This document shows, piece by piece, positions 5,671-8,663 of a stretch of 8,663 bases of DNA. Source of the DNA: Lentisphaerota bacterium. GTDB lineage: Bacteria; Verrucomicrobiota; Kiritimatiellia; RFP12; UBA3636. The stretch is taken from contig JALHHX010000089.1 in NCBI GenBank assembly GCA_022837245.1, positions 1 through 8,663 on the forward strand. Reading direction: 5' to 3'. The translations under genes and the position numbers were made by a program. Below the pieces are notes generated by a model. That model worked only from the letters and a program-made list of their open reading frames with translations, had not been told where the DNA came from and did not search any database. Position 1 is the first letter of the stretch; every line of letters starts with the position of its first letter.

Positions 5671-5699
5671 ATTATAGCATATCCGCCGCTCCGTCTCAA
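5671..5699 (-). promoter_or_regulatory. Sigma70-type promoter for oadG unit
   Basis: The -35 TTGAGA (5694-5699) and a perfect -10 TATAAT (5671-5676) are separated by exactly 17 bp, with an extended-10 TGC. It lies just after the uvrA stop codon, so oadG and the gene after it have their own transcription start, near 5664. Confidence 0.75.
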
Positions 5700-5719
5700 A
5701 ACTTTTTTATCCAAAAGGA

Positions 5720-8647
5720 TTACAGCCGTAGCCAGGGCGCAGTGAGGGATTCGGGGCAGGAAGCCACGTTCTCCGGCGGACCGCAGGCCACGACTCGGCC
5801 ACCGGCATCGCCGCCGCCCGGGCCCATGTCAACGATCCAATCGGCTGCGCTCATGACGTCGGGGTTGTGCTCGATTATGATCACGGAGTGCCCGGCATCG
5901 CGCAGCCTTGCGAGGATCATCATAAGCCTCCTGACGTCAATGAAGTGAAGACCGGTTGTCGGCTCGTCGAGTATGTAAACGGTATGCTTTTCGGGCGGGC
6001 GCGCCAGCTCGGCAGAGAGGCGCAAGCGTTGCGCCTCACCCCCGGAGAGCATGGAGACGGGCTGACCGAGGGGCATGTAGCCCAGCCCAACATCGTCAAG
6101 AGTCTGGATTCGCCGCGCTATTTTCGGCAGGGGCTTGAAAAGATCAAGCGCTTCGTGAACGGTCATCTCCAGCACGTCCGCAATGTTATGACCGGCGTAG
6201 CGGACTTCCAAAGTCTCGCGGTTGTAGCGGTGCCCGCCGCATTGCTCGCAGGTTATGGTGACATTCGGCAGAAAACTCATTTCGAAACTGATCCTGCCAT
6301 CACCCCTGCAGACTTCGCAGCGGCCGCCCTTGACGTTGAAGCTGAACCGGCTCTGAGTGTATCCCCTGGTCTTTGCGGCAGGGGTCGATGCGAATAGTTT
6401 GCGGACATCGTCAAACGCCCCGGTGTAGGTCAGCGCGTTGCTGCGGGAGGAACGGCCAAGCGGGGATTTGTCAATGACGATCACTTTGTTGACCATATCC
6501 ACGCCGTCGACGCCGTCACAATCCACAAATTCGTAATCGCCACGCTTCTTGTATGGTCTGGCGAGATAGCCGCTCAGGTTGGAGCAGAGCACATCGTCGA
6601 CAAGCGAGGACTTTCCAGAACCCGAGACACCCGTCACAACCGTGATGCATCCCAATGGGAACTTGGCATCTACCCCATGTAGATTGTGTTTGCGCGCGTT
6701 GCGCACATTCAGGAAACGTCCGTCTGGCTTGCGCCTCCCCGGTGCGAACGGCTTTTCCTTACCATTCAGAAAATTCGCCGTAGGCGACGCCTCGCACAAC
6801 GCGAGCTCAGTGGCTGGTCCGGCGAACACCACTTCCCCACCGCCGCGTCCGGCGCCAGGGCCGATATCGACCACATAATCTGCTTCGCGGATCATGGCCT
6901 CGTCGTGCTCGACCACGATAAGCGTGTTGCCGCTCCGCTGGAGCCGTCGGAGCATGGCGATGAGCATGGCGTTGTCATGCGGATGTAGGCCGATGGTGGG
7001 TTCATCGAGCACGTACATTATTCCTGAAAGCCCTTGACCTATCTGCGCGGCGAGTCTTATGCGCTGCATTTCGCCACCCGAGAGCGTGGAGCTGGCCCGA
7101 TCGCCAGTCAGGTAGCCAAGTCCCACGTTCACGAGAAAATCCAACCTCTCTACAAGTCCAGAAACTATGTTGGCTGCGACTAGGCTTTCACCTGCATTTA
7201 GTGGCAGGGTGGAGACCCAGCCCCGGAGTTCCGCGACGGGCATCGACAGCAGATCCGCGATGTTCTTCTCGTCTCCATCACCATGCGGTATTCGGCTTGA
7301 GAGCACCTCTGGCTTGTAGCGGGTGCCTCCGCACGTCCTGCATTCGCGCCGCGACATGTAGCTGCGCAAAATGGTCTTCATCCCCTCCGACTCGCTTTCG
7401 CGCAACCGACGCTCCAAGTTCGGAATCACGCCTTCGAACGCCTGTTTAGATCGGCGGATGTTGCCGCGCACCTTTCGGGTGATGGGAAATTCCTCGCCAT
7501 TCGAGCCGTACATTATGACGTCGCGCGTCTTCTCCGGGAGTTCGCGCCAAGGCGTGGCGGTGTCCACACCCTGCCACGCGGCGACGGACCTGAGCATCAT
7601 GTTTAGTGATGATACGAGGCGCTTCGGGCCGCGTTTCCATGGGGCGACAGCGCCGTCAGCAAGCGACAGGGATTTGTCGGGCACGACGAGCGCCGGATCG
7701 AAAAACGCTTCCATTCCGAGTCCTTCGCAGGCAGGGCAGGCGCCCTTGTGACTGTTGAAAGAGAAGCTGGAGGGTTCGAGCTTGTCGAACGAAATGCCAC
7801 AGTCCGGACACTCGAAACGTTCGCTGTAGTTTTCCAGCACCTCTTCCTCACCAGGGCGCTGGCGCAGGATGCAAATCGAGCCATTGGCGCGTTGCATTGC
7901 AAGCTCCACGGAATCCGTCACACGCCGCCGGATGTCGGGTTTGACAACTATGCGGTCCACGACCGCCTCGATATCGTGCCCGGTGGTTTCATCGATTTTG
8001 GGCAACTCCTCCATCACGTATGTTTCGCCGTCGATGCGGACGCGCACGAATCCGGCGCGTTCGGCCTCGGCGACGACGGCCTTAGACTTTATCTTGCCGG
8101 GGACGCTGGCTTTACGGCGTAGGGGAGCGAGCAGCGTGAGCTTGGTACCGTCGGGGGAATCGAGAATTTTCTCGACGATCTTTTCGGCGCTTGCGGCTTC
8201 GACGACCTTGTCGCAGCATGGGCAATGCGGCACTCCGATCGAAGCGAAGAGGACTCGCATATAATCGTGCAGTTCGGTGGCGGTCGCCAGGGTCGAACGC
8301 GGCCCTGCCTCAGATGAATGCTGCTCGATCGCTATAGCCGGAGAAAGGCCTCGCACGGAATCGACGTCGGGCCGGTCGATCTTATCCAAAAACTGGCGCG
8401 TGTATGCGGGCAGGCTCTCAAGATAGCGGCGCTGGCCTTCGGCAAAGAGGGTGTCGAACGCTAGTGAGGATTTGCCGGAACCAGAGACTCCCGTTATTAC
8501 CGTGAGTTTATTACGCGGAATTTTGACAGATATGTTTTTAAGGTTGTGGACTCGGGCTCCCTTGACGGTGATGAAGCCGCCTGCGGAATCGTCGTCAGAA
8601 ACAATCACGGCGGCGTGCGTATCGTGAGTCTTTTCGATAGAAGACAT
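5720..8647 (-). CDS. uvrA: UvrABC excinuclease damage-recognition ATPase UvrA
   Basis: A 975-residue protein with two ABC ATPase modules; UvrA dimers scan DNA for lesions and load UvrB in nucleotide excision repair. Walker A motifs GVSGSGKSS are at about 53-61 and 673-681. LSGGE signatures are at 522 and 867 and Walker B LDEPT at 547 and 893. The two four-cysteine zinc modules (Cys 280/283/304/307 and 777/780/800/803) and the extra CRTCGG pair near 436 are present. The region between the first Walker A and first zinc module is full length and contains the UvrB-binding domain, so this is true UvrA rather than a UvrA2-type paralogue. An N-terminal extension of about 24 residues (acidic, ending near DDDSAGG) precedes the conserved ITVKGARVHNL start. 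The frame could begin at ATG 8659, but GAGG stands 6 nt before ATG 8647, which is preferred. Its promoter lies beyond the window. Confidence 0.98.
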   Translation of the reverse strand: MSSIEKTHDTHAAVIVSDDDSAGGFITVKGARVHNLKNISVKIPRNKLTVITGVSGSGKSSLAFDTLFAEGQRRYLESLPAYTRQFLDKIDRPDVDSVRGLSPAIAIEQHSSEAGPRSTLATATELHDYMRVLFASIGVPHCPCCDKVVEAASAEKIVEKILDSPDGTKLTLLAPLRRKASVPGKIKSKAVVAEAERAGFVRVRIDGETYVMEELPKIDETTGHDIEAVVDRIVVKPDIRRRVTDSVELAMQRANGSICILRQRPGEEEVLENYSERFECPDCGISFDKLEPSSFSFNSHKGACPACEGLGMEAFFDPALVVPDKSLSLADGAVAPWKRGPKRLVSSLNMMLRSVAAWQGVDTATPWRELPEKTRDVIMYGSNGEEFPITRKVRGNIRRSKQAFEGVIPNLERRLRESESEGMKTILRSYMSRRECRTCGGTRYKPEVLSSRIPHGDGDEKNIADLLSMPVAELRGWVSTLPLNAGESLVAANIVSGLVERLDFLVNVGLGYLTGDRASSTLSGGEMQRIRLAAQIGQGLSGIMYVLDEPTIGLHPHDNAMLIAMLRRLQRSGNTLIVVEHDEAMIREADYVVDIGPGAGRGGGEVVFAGPATELALCEASPTANFLNGKEKPFAPGRRKPDGRFLNVRNARKHNLHGVDAKFPLGCITVVTGVSGSGKSSLVDDVLCSNLSGYLARPYKKRGDYEFVDCDGVDGVDMVNKVIVIDKSPLGRSSRSNALTYTGAFDDVRKLFASTPAAKTRGYTQSRFSFNVKGGRCEVCRGDGRISFEMSFLPNVTITCEQCGGHRYNRETLEVRYAGHNIADVLEMTVHEALDLFKPLPKIARRIQTLDDVGLGYMPLGQPVSMLSGGEAQRLRLSAELARPPEKHTVYILDEPTTGLHFIDVRRLMMILARLRDAGHSVIIIEHNPDVMSAADWIVDMGPGGGDAGGRVVACGPPENVASCPESLTAPWLRL

Positions 8648-8663
8648 CGGTCGCCTCATTGCG

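Noticed and set aside
5704..5722. Hairpin ATCC/GGAT with a T-run after uvrA as a terminator
   Set aside because: The stem is only 4 bp and on the uvrA strand it is followed by A, not T, so it is not a credible intrinsic terminator.
5742..8264. Long open + strand frames opposite uvrA
   Set aside because: They are antisense shadows produced by the GC-rich codon use of uvrA, with no recognisable motifs.

Overview
The window holds about 8.7 kb of GC-rich bacterial chromosome with ordinary housekeeping genes. There is no phage, plasmid or CRISPR signature and no rRNA or tRNA gene. Gene order and protein style (type II dehydroquinase, a HisF of the 'MPCLDM...ILPTSK' subtype, an OadG-like sodium-pump subunit, many GC-rich intergenic repeats) would suit an anaerobic member of the Verrucomicrobiota/Kiritimatiellota or a related PVC lineage. 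This placement is an inference from general resemblance only.

Left part, + strand (3-2690): the 3' end of an unrecognised gene overlaps an unusual fusion gene. The fusion joins a type II 3-dehydroquinate dehydratase to a complete bifunctional P-protein (AroQ-class chorismate mutase, prephenate dehydratase, ACT domain). Its stop codon overlaps the start of hisF by 4 bp, so the three genes probably form one transcription unit joining early shikimate, phenylalanine and histidine synthesis.

Middle (2691-3375): a 685-bp gene-free stretch between convergent units. It contains two copies of one perfect hairpin palindrome (the first ending in a T-tract, a likely hisF terminator), a separate 18-bp-stem palindrome, and two GC-rich elements bounded by GGAGTG/CACTCC-like ends that look like dispersed intergenic repeats.

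Right part, all on the - strand, in transcription order: uvrA (nearly all of 5720-8659), a good sigma70-type promoter and a structured leader, a lone oadG-like gene, a small three-helix membrane protein, a trmO/tsaA gene broken by two frameshifts, and a TRIC-type (UPF0126/YicG-like) membrane protein with its own promoter.

The most notable points are the dehydroquinase-P-protein fusion with altered prephenate dehydratase and ACT motifs, the oadG leader whose helices could hide or expose the ribosome binding site, the doubly frameshifted trmO with a (GGGC)n tract at one break, and the palindromes in the convergent intergenic region. I see no clear candidate for a wholly new defence or mobile system.
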